Shown here piece after piece: positions 47,028-56,117 of a stretch of DNA of 64,000 nt (the stretch's first letter is position 1; each line of letters opens with the position of its first letter). Source of the stretch: Parasulfuritortus sp049322515. GTDB taxonomy: Bacteria; Pseudomonadota; Gammaproteobacteria; Burkholderiales; Thiobacillaceae. A program made the translations under genes and the position numbers. The DNA is taken from the NCBI GenBank assembly GCA_049322515.1, contig JBMOQW010000007.1:56128-120127 (forward strand), read 5' to 3'. The notes beneath the pieces were generated by a model. The model was not told the DNA's origin, made no database searches, and was given only the letters and a program-made list of their open reading frames with translations.

Positions 47028-49256
47028 TCAATCGGTGATGAGCTTGTTGTTGGTCAAGAGACTTTGAATGATCGCCTGGTCATTCAGCGTATTGCCTGCG
47101 GTCAGATCGATGCTGTTCAACACGATGGTCTGATCGACGCTGCCCCCTGCACCGCCCGATTTCACCTCGATGGTGGTGTTGGCGCCATCGTAGGAGAAAT
47201 GCAGGTAGTCGGCCAGGTTGCCGCCGGTCATGCCCGCATGATCCTCGCCTTGCAGCAGGTCACGCAGGTCGAGGATGTCGGTGCCGGCCGCGCTGCCGAA
47301 GTTCATCACCGTGTCGACACCGCCCCGGTCGGCGAAGCGCCAGACCAGGGTATCGGTACCGGTACCGCCGTCGAGGACGTCGGTGCCCGCTCCGCCACGC
47401 AATTGGTCGCTACCGGCCAGACCGCTAAGCACATCGTTGCCCATCCCGCCAAACAGCGCGTCATCGCCACTGGTACCAACCAGAGCATCGTTGAGATCCG
47501 TCTGGCCGGGCGCAGGCGGTGTCTGGCCCTTGCCGATGACCGTCACGGTGGCACTGGCAACATCCTGCGCCCCCAGGGCATCCGTCACCGTGTACTGGAA
47601 GTTGTCCGCGGCCACCTGCCCAGCCGACAAGGCATCGAATGCGCCGTTAGGATTGTAGACAAACCCGCCGTTGGCCTGAATCGTCAACGTCGCGCCACTA
47701 GGCAACACGACCACTTCACCATCGGACACAGCTTGACCATTGATATGGGTCAACTGGAAGGACTGCCCCTCCGGATCACTATCGTTTTGCAACAAGGCGG
47801 CCGTGTTCGCCACCGGAATCGAAAGGCTGGCATCCTCCGACGTCGTGTAAGCCGTGTTGGCCGACGCCGGGCCGGAACCCGAGAATGCGGTCAGGTAATA
47901 ATCGGTGCTGTCATCTCCAGCGGTTGGGACGATATACGGAGCCGCCTCAAACCGGATGCTGTTGAAGACCAGGCCCCCAGTATTGATGTTGAAAGTGCCC
48001 ACATGCTGATTGGCAGGGACACTAAACACGCCGGTGGCGACCACCGTACCGTCGAACAGGGCCACCCAGCGGCCTTGTTCACCACCGCCTTCTGCACGAT
48101 AGAGATGGGACACGCTGAAGGACGCTTGATTCAGGTTGCCATTGAACGTCAACACCAAGGCTTCCGACGTATTGGTCGCAGGATCAAATTCGACCTGCGC
48201 CGGCGTGCCAAGAACCGATCTCGGGGTACCCGCCACACCAAGCACATCGGCATTTCCGGTGATATCAGACTGCGTCGTCACCGATCCTGGAGAGCCATCG
48301 GCATTCAATGCGGAAACACCAACCGTCATCCCTTTGCTGTCAAGCGTTGCCCAACTGGTATTGCTGAAATCACCCAGACTGACAGAGTAGGACACAGCAG
48401 TCGGATCATTTTTTGGCTCCACCGTGTTAATGCTGATCGTGGTGGTCGCGGGCTGGCTCGAAGCCATGCCATCGGTCACAACCACCGTGACGGTGCGTTC
48501 GGCGGTATTCAAGTCGGCCAGCGGGTTATCGAAGGAAATTTCGCGAATCGCCGCTTGGTACTCAGCCAGCGTCCCGCTTCCAGTCAAACTCACCGTACTG
48601 CCAGCCACGGTCGCTGAGATTCCTGCCGGCAAGGTTCCCACCGTGAGTTGATCACCCGCTTGCGGATTCACCAAGGTGATCGTCGCACCCGTAATGAGAT
48701 CGGTGCCGTCGATATCGGAAATCTGAAGGTCCGTGTCGGCGATCGATATGCCGCCCGCGAGTTCATTGAAGACCGTCCGGTAGTCGCTTCCGGTAGCCCC
48801 GGCACTATCATCACCATCCAGATCAATGGTGGGCGGATGGTTGTAGTCCACCGTCACCGTCGCCGCATTCGATACGTTGCCTTCATTGTCTTGCACCTTG
48901 TACTGGATCGGCGTCGGATCACCCGTGAAGCCGGCTTCCGGCGTGAAGGTGATCGCGCCGGTCGTCGGGTTCACCGTCCAGGTGCCTTGGCCGGCCACCA
49001 CCAGCGGATCGCCCGCATTCGCCGTGCCTACGATCTGCACCGTCCCAGGCACCAGGGTGCCGTCCGGGTCGCTGTCATTGTCCAGTACGTTGACCGACAC
49101 CGGGGCATTGGTGACGTTGTCCAGGCTGCTGTCGTTCACCGCTACCGGCGGTTCCTGCGTGTTGTCGACCGTCAGGCTCACCGTCGCCTCGTTCGACACG
49201 TTGCCTTCGTTGTCGCGCACCGTGTACTGGAAGCTGTCCGGGCCGTTGTAGTCCGC
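47028..49256 (-). CDS. lapA: LapA-like adhesin, C-terminal part (gene interrupted by assembly gap)
   Basis: At least 743 codons up to the stop, open at the gap. It starts within a cadherin/VCBS-like repeat (NDSDPDGTL, TVDNTQEPP) and continues through further Ig-like domains. RTX nonapeptides come next (GTSGDDALFGGMGNDVLSG, then LRGGAGTDVLDGGTGTD). The C-terminal secretion module contains GGVDTVMNFGSAAGTDILDLRDLL, typical of type I secreted adhesins. It is the same gene as 49357-51637; the frames differ only because the 100 N are a placeholder. Stop is followed by a terminator. Confidence 0.9.
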   Translation of the reverse strand, partial: ADYNGPDSFQYTVRDNEGNVSNEATVSLTVDNTQEPPVAVNDSSLDNVTNAPVSVNVLDNDSDPDGTLVPGTVQIVGTANAGDPLVVAGQGTWTVNPTTGAITFTPEAGFTGDPTPIQYKVQDNEGNVSNAATVTVDYNHPPTIDLDGDDSAGATGSDYRTVFNELAGGISIADTDLQISDIDGTDLITGATITLVNPQAGDQLTVGTLPAGISATVAGSTVSLTGSGTLAEYQAAIREISFDNPLADLNTAERTVTVVVTDGMASSQPATTTISINTVEPKNDPTAVSYSVSLGDFSNTSWATLDSKGMTVGVSALNADGSPGSVTTQSDITGNADVLGVAGTPRSVLGTPAQVEFDPATNTSEALVLTFNGNLNQASFSVSHLYRAEGGGEQGRWVALFDGTVVATGVFSVPANQHVGTFNINTGGLVFNSIRFEAAPYIVPTAGDDSTDYYLTAFSGSGPASANTAYTTSEDASLSIPVANTAALLQNDSDPEGQSFQLTHINGQAVSDGEVVVLPSGATLTIQANGGFVYNPNGAFDALSAGQVAADNFQYTVTDALGAQDVASATVTVIGKGQTPPAPGQTDLNDALVGTSGDDALFGGMGNDVLSGLAGSDQLRGGAGTDVLDGGTGTDTLVWRFADRGGVDTVMNFGSAAGTDILDLRDLLQGEDHAGMTGGNLADYLHFSYDGANTTIEVKSGGAGGSVDQTIVLNSIDLTAGNTLNDQAIIQSLLTNNKLITD

Positions 49257-49855
49257 NNNNNNNNNNNNNNNNNNNNNNNNNNNNNNNNNNNNNNNNNNNN
49301 NNNNNNNNNNNNNNNNNNNNNNNNNNNNNNNNNNNNNNNNNNNNNNNNNNNNNNNNCGAAGCTGTCCGGGCCGTTGTAGTCCGCGTCCGGCGTGTAGGTC
49401 ACCGTGCCATCAGCATTCACCAACACGCTGCCGTGCGACGGGCCGGTCACAATGGTCACCGTGCTCACGTCCAGCGTCCCGTCTGGATCGCTGTCGTTGC
49501 CCAGGATGGTCAGCACCACCGGGGTGTCTTCATTCGTGCTGCCAGTGTCGTTCAACGCCACCGGCGGTTCCTGGGTGTTGTCCACCGTCAGGTTCACCGT
49601 CGCCACGTTCGACACGTTGCCTTCGTTGTCGCGCACCGTGTACTCGAAGCTGTCCGGGCCGTTGTAGTTCGCGTCCGGCGTGTAGGTCACCGTCCCATCC
49701 GCGTTCACCACCACGCTGCCGTGCGCCGGGCCGGTCACAATGCTCACCGTGGTCACGTCCAGCGTCCCGTCCGGGTCGCTGTCGTTGCCCAGGATGGTCA
49801 GCACCACCGGGGTGTCTTCATTCGTGCTGCCAGTGTCGTTCAACGCCACCGGCGG
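49152..49855. repeat. Tandem 288-bp repeats in the adhesin gene, around the gap
   Basis: One complete unit lies at 49568-49855 and a second, near-identical, at 49357-49567, cut by the gap. The last 105 nt of a further or the same unit are at 49152-49256. Each encodes 96 aa beginning PPVALNDTGSTNEDTP. The last 27 nt before the gap and nt 2-28 after it are identical. Confidence 0.9.
49257..49356. other. Assembly gap (100 N)
   Basis: A run of exactly 100 N, the usual placeholder for unknown length, inside tandem repeats of the adhesin gene. The true number of repeats is not known. Confidence 0.98.
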
Positions 49856-51637
49856 CTCTTGTACACCCACCATGCTGATCGTGACGGTCGCCGTGTCGAC
49901 GCCCCCCTGTCCGTCAGTGATGGTGTAGGTAAATGTATCCGATCCCACGTAGCCCGGATTCGGCGTATACACGAACTGGCCATTGACCAGATTCACCGTG
50001 CCGTTCGCCGGCTGATTGAAACCGGTGATGGTCAGGGGGTCGCCATCCGGATCGCTGTCGTTGCCGAGCACGTTGATGGTGACCGGGGTGCCTTCGTTGG
50101 TGCTGGCGCTGTCGTTCTGGGCGTTGGGCGGGGTGTTTTCGTTGACGCCGTTGATCACCACCGTGACCGTGGACGGGGTGCCATCCACGCCGGTGACGGC
50201 GAAGACCTCGGTCAGCGTCTGGCCCTGGTTGAGGGCCTGGACTTGAGGATCGCTGTTGTTCAGGACATAGGACCAGTTGCCGTTGGCATCGATCGAGAAG
50301 CTGCCGTGGTCGCCGGTCACGCCCGTTTGCGGTGTGAAGGCCTGATCCTGGGGACCATCGACGTCGGTGATGGTGAGCTGGCCGGACGTGGTGAAGACCG
50401 TGTCCTCGGTCACGGAACCGAACCCGGCGGTGATGATGGACGGATCCTGGACCGGGGTGATGATGATGTCGACCGTGGCGATGTCGGTGCCGCCGTTGCC
50501 GTCATCGACGATGACCGTGAAGGAGTCATTGCCGTTGTAGTTGGGGTTCGGCGTATAGGTGTAGCTGCCATCCGGATTGACCACCACCGTGCCGTTGGAC
50601 GGCGGCGTGTTCAGGGCATGGGTCAGGGGATCGCCATCCGGGTCGGTGGAGCGCACGGCGCCGGAAACCGAGGTGTCCTCGGGGATTTCATGCCGATAGT
50701 TGCCGGTGTTCGGATCCAGGTTGGGGTCGGTCACGACCGGCTCGCCGGGCTCGCCCGGCACGGTACCGGCGACCGGGGCATCGTTGCTGCCCACCACCGT
50801 AAAGCTCAGGGTGGTCGAAGTGGTCGCGCCAGCCGGGTCGGTCACGGTGTAGGTGAACACATCGACGCCAACCTCGTCGACGCCCAGGCTCTGGGCATTC
50901 GGGCTCGGGGTGTAGACATAGGTGCCGTCTGCGTTCAGGACGAGGTCACCCCAGGTCCCGGCAAGCGACTCGCCGACCACGCCGGGCAGATCGCCAAATG
51001 CCACGGCGGCCACGGTGAGGGGATCGAGGTCCGGGTCACTATCTTCGCTGCCGAGCAACTCGGAACCGAGGCCGGTCAGGACGTTGCCGCTGACGCTGGC
51101 GGTGTCTTCGCCCAGGGTCTGGGCATCCGGATTGGCGAGCGGCGCCTGATTGGCGTCGGTGACGCCCACCACGTCCTGGCTGGCTCCGGACTCCCCGGCA
51201 TAGCTGAATTCCTGGGTACCCACTTCTTCGGTAATGCGGAGCAGCCGAACGAAGCTGTTGCCACCATTTTCGCCGCCGCCAGTCAGGCCCGCAGCGGTTT
51301 CCTCGAGCAGTTCATCCAGGTTGCCCCCCTGCTCGATGGCCTGGATCACGTTATCCACTTCGGCGCTGGCAATCACCGCTTGGTCGGGGTTCGGCACGTG
51401 GTCGGCAGCGACCTCGGGCGTCAAGGCAAACTGCTCATTGGCCAGCACCGCGACCTGCTCGCCGTTCTGGAAGCCGATCTCCAGCTTGGCACCGGGCCCA
51501 GCCATGACGGTTTCACCAGCCAGCAGGACATCGCCGACCTTGAGGGTGCGTACCTGGCCATCAGGCGTTCGCGCCTGGGCTTCGCCCTGCAGCGCGACAA
51601 CTTTGGCGATTTCTTGGGACACATAGATGGATGCCAT
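49357..51637 (-). CDS. lapA: LapA-like adhesin, N-terminal part with LapG cleavage site
   Basis: 760 codons to the gap. The N-terminus MASIYVSQEIAKVVALQGEA is the retention module of LapA-type adhesins. The LapG target TAAG is at residues 114-117 (LLEETAAGLTGGG), so the cut should fall between A115 and A116. VCBS and cadherin-like repeats follow: about residues 165-290, 300-390, 400-500, 500-590, then two near-identical 96-aa units. There is no Sec signal, as expected for type I secretion. A TGAGGAA ribosome-binding site precedes the ATG. Removing the N run and one copy of a 28-nt overlap joins both parts in frame (about 1493 aa minimum). Confidence 0.92.
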
Positions 51638-51702
51638 GGCGATTCCTCAGGATAGGGGGGACATGGCATAGATAAATAAGGGATCTTGCCTGTCCAGACC
51701 AT

Positions 51703-51716
51703 TGTACTGAGGTACA
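51703..51716. promoter_or_regulatory. Inverted repeat upstream of the adhesin gene
   Basis: TGTAC-TGAG-GTACA in the 150-nt gap between the LuxR-type regulator and lapA. On the minus strand TGGACA with a TATCTA 16 nt downstream lies between it and the lapA start. A binding site for the adjacent LuxR-type regulator is possible; this is inference. Confidence 0.35.
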
Positions 51717-51787
51717 TGTCCGGATCATGGCCAGTCCGGGGACGGCACCAGGGCCGGCCAAGCTGGCAGGGTACGCGGCGGGTCGGC

Positions 51788-52495
51788 CTACTGGCCGGTT
51801 CCGTTCATCATCAACACCAGCTGCATCCGGTCACGGATGCCCAGGCGGCTGAAAATCGCCGTCAGGTGCGCCTTGACCGTGCGTTCGGTGATGCCCATGC
51901 TGCGCGCGACTTCCTTGTTGCTGGCGCCTGCCGCGACCGCAAGCGCAACCTCGCGTTCCCTCGGACTGAGTGCGGCCAACTTGCCGTTGAGGGTGGGAAT
52001 ATGCGCGGCCGGCATGTGCGCGAGGGAATTACGCAGCCGCGCGAGCAATTCAGGGCCCACCCAAAGTCCGCCATTGTCGACCACCATGGCGATCTGGCGC
52101 AGGACATCAGGATTCGCCAGGGCACTGGTATAGCCTGAGGCGCCCGCTTCCAGACAAGTCAAGCCTTCTTCCTGACTGACCTCGTTGCTCAGCGCGACCA
52201 CCGAGCACCCCGGAGCCAGTTGGACCGCCAGGCGAACCAGATCATCCGGACCCTCGTCCTTGCGGCGTTCACCGGCGGTGGGATTCGGATGCCCCCCCAG
52301 CACCGCTTCCCGGGATAGGAATGCGGCTGGGTGTTGGTCCAGGTGCACCCAGACCAGGGCCTCCCCTGGCCCGCCCACCAGGATGGTGCCGATCTTGGAG
52401 TAGGACACCACTTCGGCGTCGGGGAATGCCCGTCGCCAGCGCTCGACTTCGTGGGTACGGCGGGTCAGGAAAATATGGCGCTTCAAGGCGGTCAC
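51788..52495 (-). CDS. LuxR-family transcriptional regulator with degenerate receiver-like domain
   Basis: 235 aa. The C-terminal HTH (about 174-235) has LSPREREVALAVAAGASNKEVARSMGITERTVKAHL, a clear LuxR/FixJ type. The N-terminal 150 residues have a receiver-like beta/alpha pattern (CLEAGASGYTSA resembles the end of a REC domain) but no aspartate at the expected phosphorylation position (VWVHLDQH). It overlaps lapC by 4 nt and immediately precedes lapA. It is therefore a candidate regulator of adhesin expression. Confidence 0.88.
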   Translation of the reverse strand: MTALKRHIFLTRRTHEVERWRRAFPDAEVVSYSKIGTILVGGPGEALVWVHLDQHPAAFLSREAVLGGHPNPTAGERRKDEGPDDLVRLAVQLAPGCSVVALSNEVSQEEGLTCLEAGASGYTSALANPDVLRQIAMVVDNGGLWVGPELLARLRNSLAHMPAAHIPTLNGKLAALSPREREVALAVAAGASNKEVARSMGITERTVKAHLTAIFSRLGIRDRMQLVLMMNGTGQ

Positions 52496-53907
52496 CGTTC
52501 TGTCAGGGCCAGGGTATGGGCCCGGAGAATGGGTTTCAGGAGATAGGACAACACACGCTTCTTGCCAGTCATGATATCCACTTCGGCGACCATGCCGGGC
52601 AGGATCGGCCGGTTTTCGCCCAGGCTCGACGCCAGCGTCCGCACCCGAATGATGTAAAAGGCGTTGCCTTCCTCGTCGGTGATGGTGTCGGCGCCGATCT
52701 GGTCGACCACCGCCTCCAGGCCGCCGTAGATCGAGAAATCGTAGGCGGTGAAACGCACGTTGGCCTTGAGCCCCGGGCGCAGGAAGGCAATGTCCTTGGG
52801 CAGGATACGCACTTCCAGGAGCAGCTGGTCTTCCAGGGGCACCACCTCGATCACGTCGGCACCGGGTTGCACCACGCCGCCCACGGTATTGACCAGCAGA
52901 CGCTTGACCGTGCCCTTGACCGGCGACTTCACCGAGGAGTGCTTTACCCGGTCGGACAAGGCCGCGCTACCCTCGGACAGGCTATTGATCTTGCCCAGGG
53001 TTTCGGCCAGTTCGATGCGGGCCTGGTTACGGAAATTCAGGTCGACTTCCTGGATCTTGCGCTGGGCCTCGGAAATCGCCGATTGCAGGCGCACGATCTG
53101 GGCTGCGGCCTGGTCGCGTTCACCCCGGAAACGCGACACATCGCGCTCCAGGCGTAGCAACTCGACTTCCGAGACCGCCCCTGAAGCGGCAAGCGGCTTG
53201 GTCACGGCGAGTTCCCTCGCGGTCAGGTCGTAGGCCTGGGCGGCCTGTTCCCGGCGTGACCGGGCCTCGTTCAGTTCCTGGCTGCGCTGGGACAACTGCT
53301 GGCGCGCGATCCCGAGTTGAGCGTCCAGCTCCGAGCGGCGCGACAGATACAGCATGCGCTCTTGTTCGGCCAGGTCTGGCGCTTCCTTGGTCACCTCCTC
53401 GGGCAGGGAGAAGGCCACCCCCTCGGCGATCGAGCGCAGGCGCGCCGCCTTGGCCATCAGGGACAGGTATTGTGCCCGGTTCTCGCCCAGTGACGACACG
53501 AACCGGGTGGGATCGATCTTCAGCAATTGCTGGCCGACCTCGACCACCTGCCCTTCCTTGACGTTGATCTCGGAGACCACGCCGCCGTCCACCGCCTGCA
53601 TCACCTGGAGTTGCCGGGAGGGAATCACCTTGGCCTGGCCCCGGGTGACTTCGTCGACCTCGGCCAGCGCGGCCCAGATCAGCAACACCAGGAGAATGCC
53701 ACCGATCCAGCGCAGCATGAACCGGGCCCGGATCGGCTCCTGCTGGATGCGGGCCCAGTCGGCATCGCTCACCCAGTCGAGCTCGTCCTTGTTCTGGCGG
53801 GGAATCCAGCGCGACAGGAAACGGTCGAGTCCGCCGCGCAGCCAGCGCATCCAGCCAGGCAGGGGAATCGAATCGGGCAGCGGCCCCTTGGTCTCGTTCG
53901 GGTTCAT
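52492..53907 (-). CDS. lapC: Type I secretion membrane fusion protein (HlyD family, LapC-like)
   Basis: 471 aa. A cytoplasmic N-terminus of about 65 aa, one TM (about 68-84), then the HlyD barrel-sandwich (GGVVSEINVKEGQVVEVGQQLLKIDPTRF), a long coiled-coil hairpin, and a C-terminal beta region with VDQIGADTITDEEGNAFY. It links the LapB ABC transporter to the TolC-OmpA channel. The start overlaps the lapB stop (ATGA) and the stop overlaps the regulator start. Confidence 0.94.
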   Translation of the reverse strand: MNPNETKGPLPDSIPLPGWMRWLRGGLDRFLSRWIPRQNKDELDWVSDADWARIQQEPIRARFMLRWIGGILLVLLIWAALAEVDEVTRGQAKVIPSRQLQVMQAVDGGVVSEINVKEGQVVEVGQQLLKIDPTRFVSSLGENRAQYLSLMAKAARLRSIAEGVAFSLPEEVTKEAPDLAEQERMLYLSRRSELDAQLGIARQQLSQRSQELNEARSRREQAAQAYDLTARELAVTKPLAASGAVSEVELLRLERDVSRFRGERDQAAAQIVRLQSAISEAQRKIQEVDLNFRNQARIELAETLGKINSLSEGSAALSDRVKHSSVKSPVKGTVKRLLVNTVGGVVQPGADVIEVVPLEDQLLLEVRILPKDIAFLRPGLKANVRFTAYDFSIYGGLEAVVDQIGADTITDEEGNAFYIIRVRTLASSLGENRPILPGMVAEVDIMTGKKRVLSYLLKPILRAHTLALTER

Positions 53908-56075
53908 TTCGCCCTCTCGATCCGGCCGTTCTTGAGCGCCTCGACCACCGTCGCCTTGGGCCCGTCGGCGACCACCTTGCCATGGTCGATCACGATGATG
54001 CGGTCGACCAGGTCGAGCAGCGACGTGCGGTGCGTGACCACGACCATGGTCTTGCCCGTACAGTAGTCGCGCAGGCGCCGCTTGACCTCGTCCTCGCTGC
54101 TGAAGTCCATGGCGCCGGTTGGCTCGTCCAGCAGCAGGATCGGTGGCGCGTTGACCACCGCACGGGCCAGGGCGACGCCCTGGCGCTGCCCTCCGGAGAG
54201 CGACTCGCCCCGCTCACCCACGACCATGTCAAAGCCGCGCGGATGCCGGTTGACCATGTCGAGCAGGCCGCCCACCTCGGCGGCCGCCAGCAGGGTGGCG
54301 TCATCGACCTCGGGTGAGGCCAACAGAATGTTGTCCCGCAAGGTGCCATAAAACAGCGTGACATCCTGCTGGACATAGCCAATCGCCCGGCGCAATTCAG
54401 CCAGATCGAGCTGGCGGATGTCGACGCCGTCGATGCGGATCGAGCCCGCGCTCGGCTGGTACAGGCCGAGCATCAGCTTCTGCAGCGTGGTCTTGCCCGA
54501 GCCGACCCGGCCGATGATGGCGACATGCTCGCCCGGCTTGATGTGGAACGAGATGTGGCGCAGGGCTTCCCGCTCCTCGCCTGGATAGGAAAAACTGACG
54601 TCGTTGAACTCGATCTCGCCCTGAAAATGGCTGCGCGAGACGAAGTTCGCCTCGGCCGGACGCTCGACCGCGTGATTCATGATCTGGTCCAGCGTCTTGA
54701 GGGCAGTCGAGGCGTTGTGGAACTGGGTCAGCAGCCCGGCCACCTGGCCGAAGGGCGCCATGGCACGCGACGACAACATGGAGCAGGCGATCAGTCCGCC
54801 CATGGTCAATTCGCCGCCGCCGATCCGGTAGACGCCCAGGACGATGATCGCCAGGAAGACCAACTGGGCGATGCCCTGCGCGCCGTTCAGGGTCGTGGCC
54901 GCGAGCAGACGCAACTGGGTCGAGGTGCGGGCCAGGAAGGCGGCACTCTGCTCCCACTTGCGCTGCATGATGCCCTCGGCACCGAGCGCCTTCACGGTTT
55001 CCAGGCCGACCAGGCTCTCGACCAGGCTGGCGTTGCGTTGTGCCCCGGCGCGGTAGGTGGTTTCCGAGAGTTCGTGCATGCGATCCTGCACCAGCAGGGC
55101 ATAGCCGACGATCAGCACGATGCCGATCAATCCGGGCAGGGCCATGGGCGGATCGATCCAGGCCATGACCGCGAGAAACAGGAAGGCGAACGGCAGGTCG
55201 ATCAAGGTGGTCACCGTGGCCGAGGCAATGAAATCGCGCACCGTTTCGAAGGACCGCAGGTTGGCGGCAAACGCGCCGGCCGAGAGCGGCCGGTTTTCCA
55301 TTCGCACGCCGAGCACCCTTTCCATGATCCTGGCCGACAGACTGATGTCGACCCGGCTGCCAGCCAGGTCGACCAGATAGCCGCGTATCATGCGCAGGAT
55401 GACGTCGGCAGCCAGCACGAGGATCAGTCCCACCGCCAGCATCCAGAGCGTTTCGGTGGCCTGGTTGGGCACCACCCGGTCGTACACGTTCATGGTGAAC
55501 ATGGGCAGGGCGACGGCAAACACATTGATCAAGAAGGCCGCGAACAGGATGTCCTTGTAGACCGGCAGGTTTTCCAGTATCGCACCCCAGAACCAATGCC
55601 GCTGGCGCACGTCGCCGACCTCGGGCGCGCGCTTGTCGAACCTGAACTTGGGCCGGCAGAAGATCGCCGCCCCCGCGTAGCGGGCTTCGAGTTCGGCCCG
55701 ATCGAGGCACGCTTCGGCCTCGCCCAGCTCGGGAAACACCACCCGGGCACGGCCTTCGGCGGTCCATCCCATCAACAGGCAGGCCCCCTGTCCATGGAGT
55801 AGCAGCACGACCGGCAGCAGGGCTTCGTTCAACTCGTCCAGGGGTCGGCTGACCACCCGGCTGACCAGCCCGGCGCGGCGTGCGGCGCGTTCGAAGGTGG
55901 ACGGCGACAGGCGGCAATCCTGCAAAGGCAGTCCGGCCACCAGGGCATCCCGGGTGCGTGGTGCACCATGCAGCCGGGCTAGGGCCATCAGGCACTCCAG
56001 AAGTGGGTCCAGGGCCCGATCCGCCGAACGTGGCAAGTCCCAGGCCGGGGCCTGGGGCAGGGATGATTCAGTCAT
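53904..56075 (-). CDS. lapB: Type I secretion ABC transporter (LapB-like)
   Basis: 723 aa. The N-terminal C39-like domain (about 20-145) lacks the catalytic Cys (Pro24 at that place), as in RTX exporters where it is a chaperone-like domain. Six TM helices about 165-440, then the ATPase with Walker A GRVGSGKTT (522-530), signature LSGGQ (626-630), Walker B ILLLDEPT and the switch His in VVTHRTS. It energises export of the adhesin. Confidence 0.95.
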   Translation of the reverse strand: MTESSLPQAPAWDLPRSADRALDPLLECLMALARLHGAPRTRDALVAGLPLQDCRLSPSTFERAARRAGLVSRVVSRPLDELNEALLPVVLLLHGQGACLLMGWTAEGRARVVFPELGEAEACLDRAELEARYAGAAIFCRPKFRFDKRAPEVGDVRQRHWFWGAILENLPVYKDILFAAFLINVFAVALPMFTMNVYDRVVPNQATETLWMLAVGLILVLAADVILRMIRGYLVDLAGSRVDISLSARIMERVLGVRMENRPLSAGAFAANLRSFETVRDFIASATVTTLIDLPFAFLFLAVMAWIDPPMALPGLIGIVLIVGYALLVQDRMHELSETTYRAGAQRNASLVESLVGLETVKALGAEGIMQRKWEQSAAFLARTSTQLRLLAATTLNGAQGIAQLVFLAIIVLGVYRIGGGELTMGGLIACSMLSSRAMAPFGQVAGLLTQFHNASTALKTLDQIMNHAVERPAEANFVSRSHFQGEIEFNDVSFSYPGEEREALRHISFHIKPGEHVAIIGRVGSGKTTLQKLMLGLYQPSAGSIRIDGVDIRQLDLAELRRAIGYVQQDVTLFYGTLRDNILLASPEVDDATLLAAAEVGGLLDMVNRHPRGFDMVVGERGESLSGGQRQGVALARAVVNAPPILLLDEPTGAMDFSSEDEVKRRLRDYCTGKTMVVVTHRTSLLDLVDRIIVIDHGKVVADGPKATVVEALKNGRIERAK

Positions 56076-56117
56076 GCATCTCTCTCAAGGATCTACACCC
56101 AGCCGGGGTGAAGCGCA

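Noticed and set aside
46962..48617. A 551-codon plus-strand frame over the adhesin 3' part
   Set aside because: Antisense to RTX and VCBS repeats that are certain; starts over the terminator.
49152..49855. CRISPR-like or other non-coding tandem array
   Set aside because: Units are 288 nt, in frame and encode a 96-aa domain with NDSDPDG motifs; no short repeat-spacer pattern.
47028..51637. Two separate adhesin genes, or a frameshift, because the two halves are in different frames
   Set aside because: The frame difference comes from a 100-N placeholder. Joining by the 27-28-nt overlap gives one frame.
49433..51655. A 740-codon plus-strand frame over the adhesin
   Set aside because: Follows the repeat structure of the real gene on the other strand; no start signal and no domain.
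53904..56075. LapB as a bacteriocin-processing C39 peptidase transporter
   Set aside because: The catalytic cysteine of the C39 domain is missing and the operon carries an RTX adhesin, so it is an RTX exporter.
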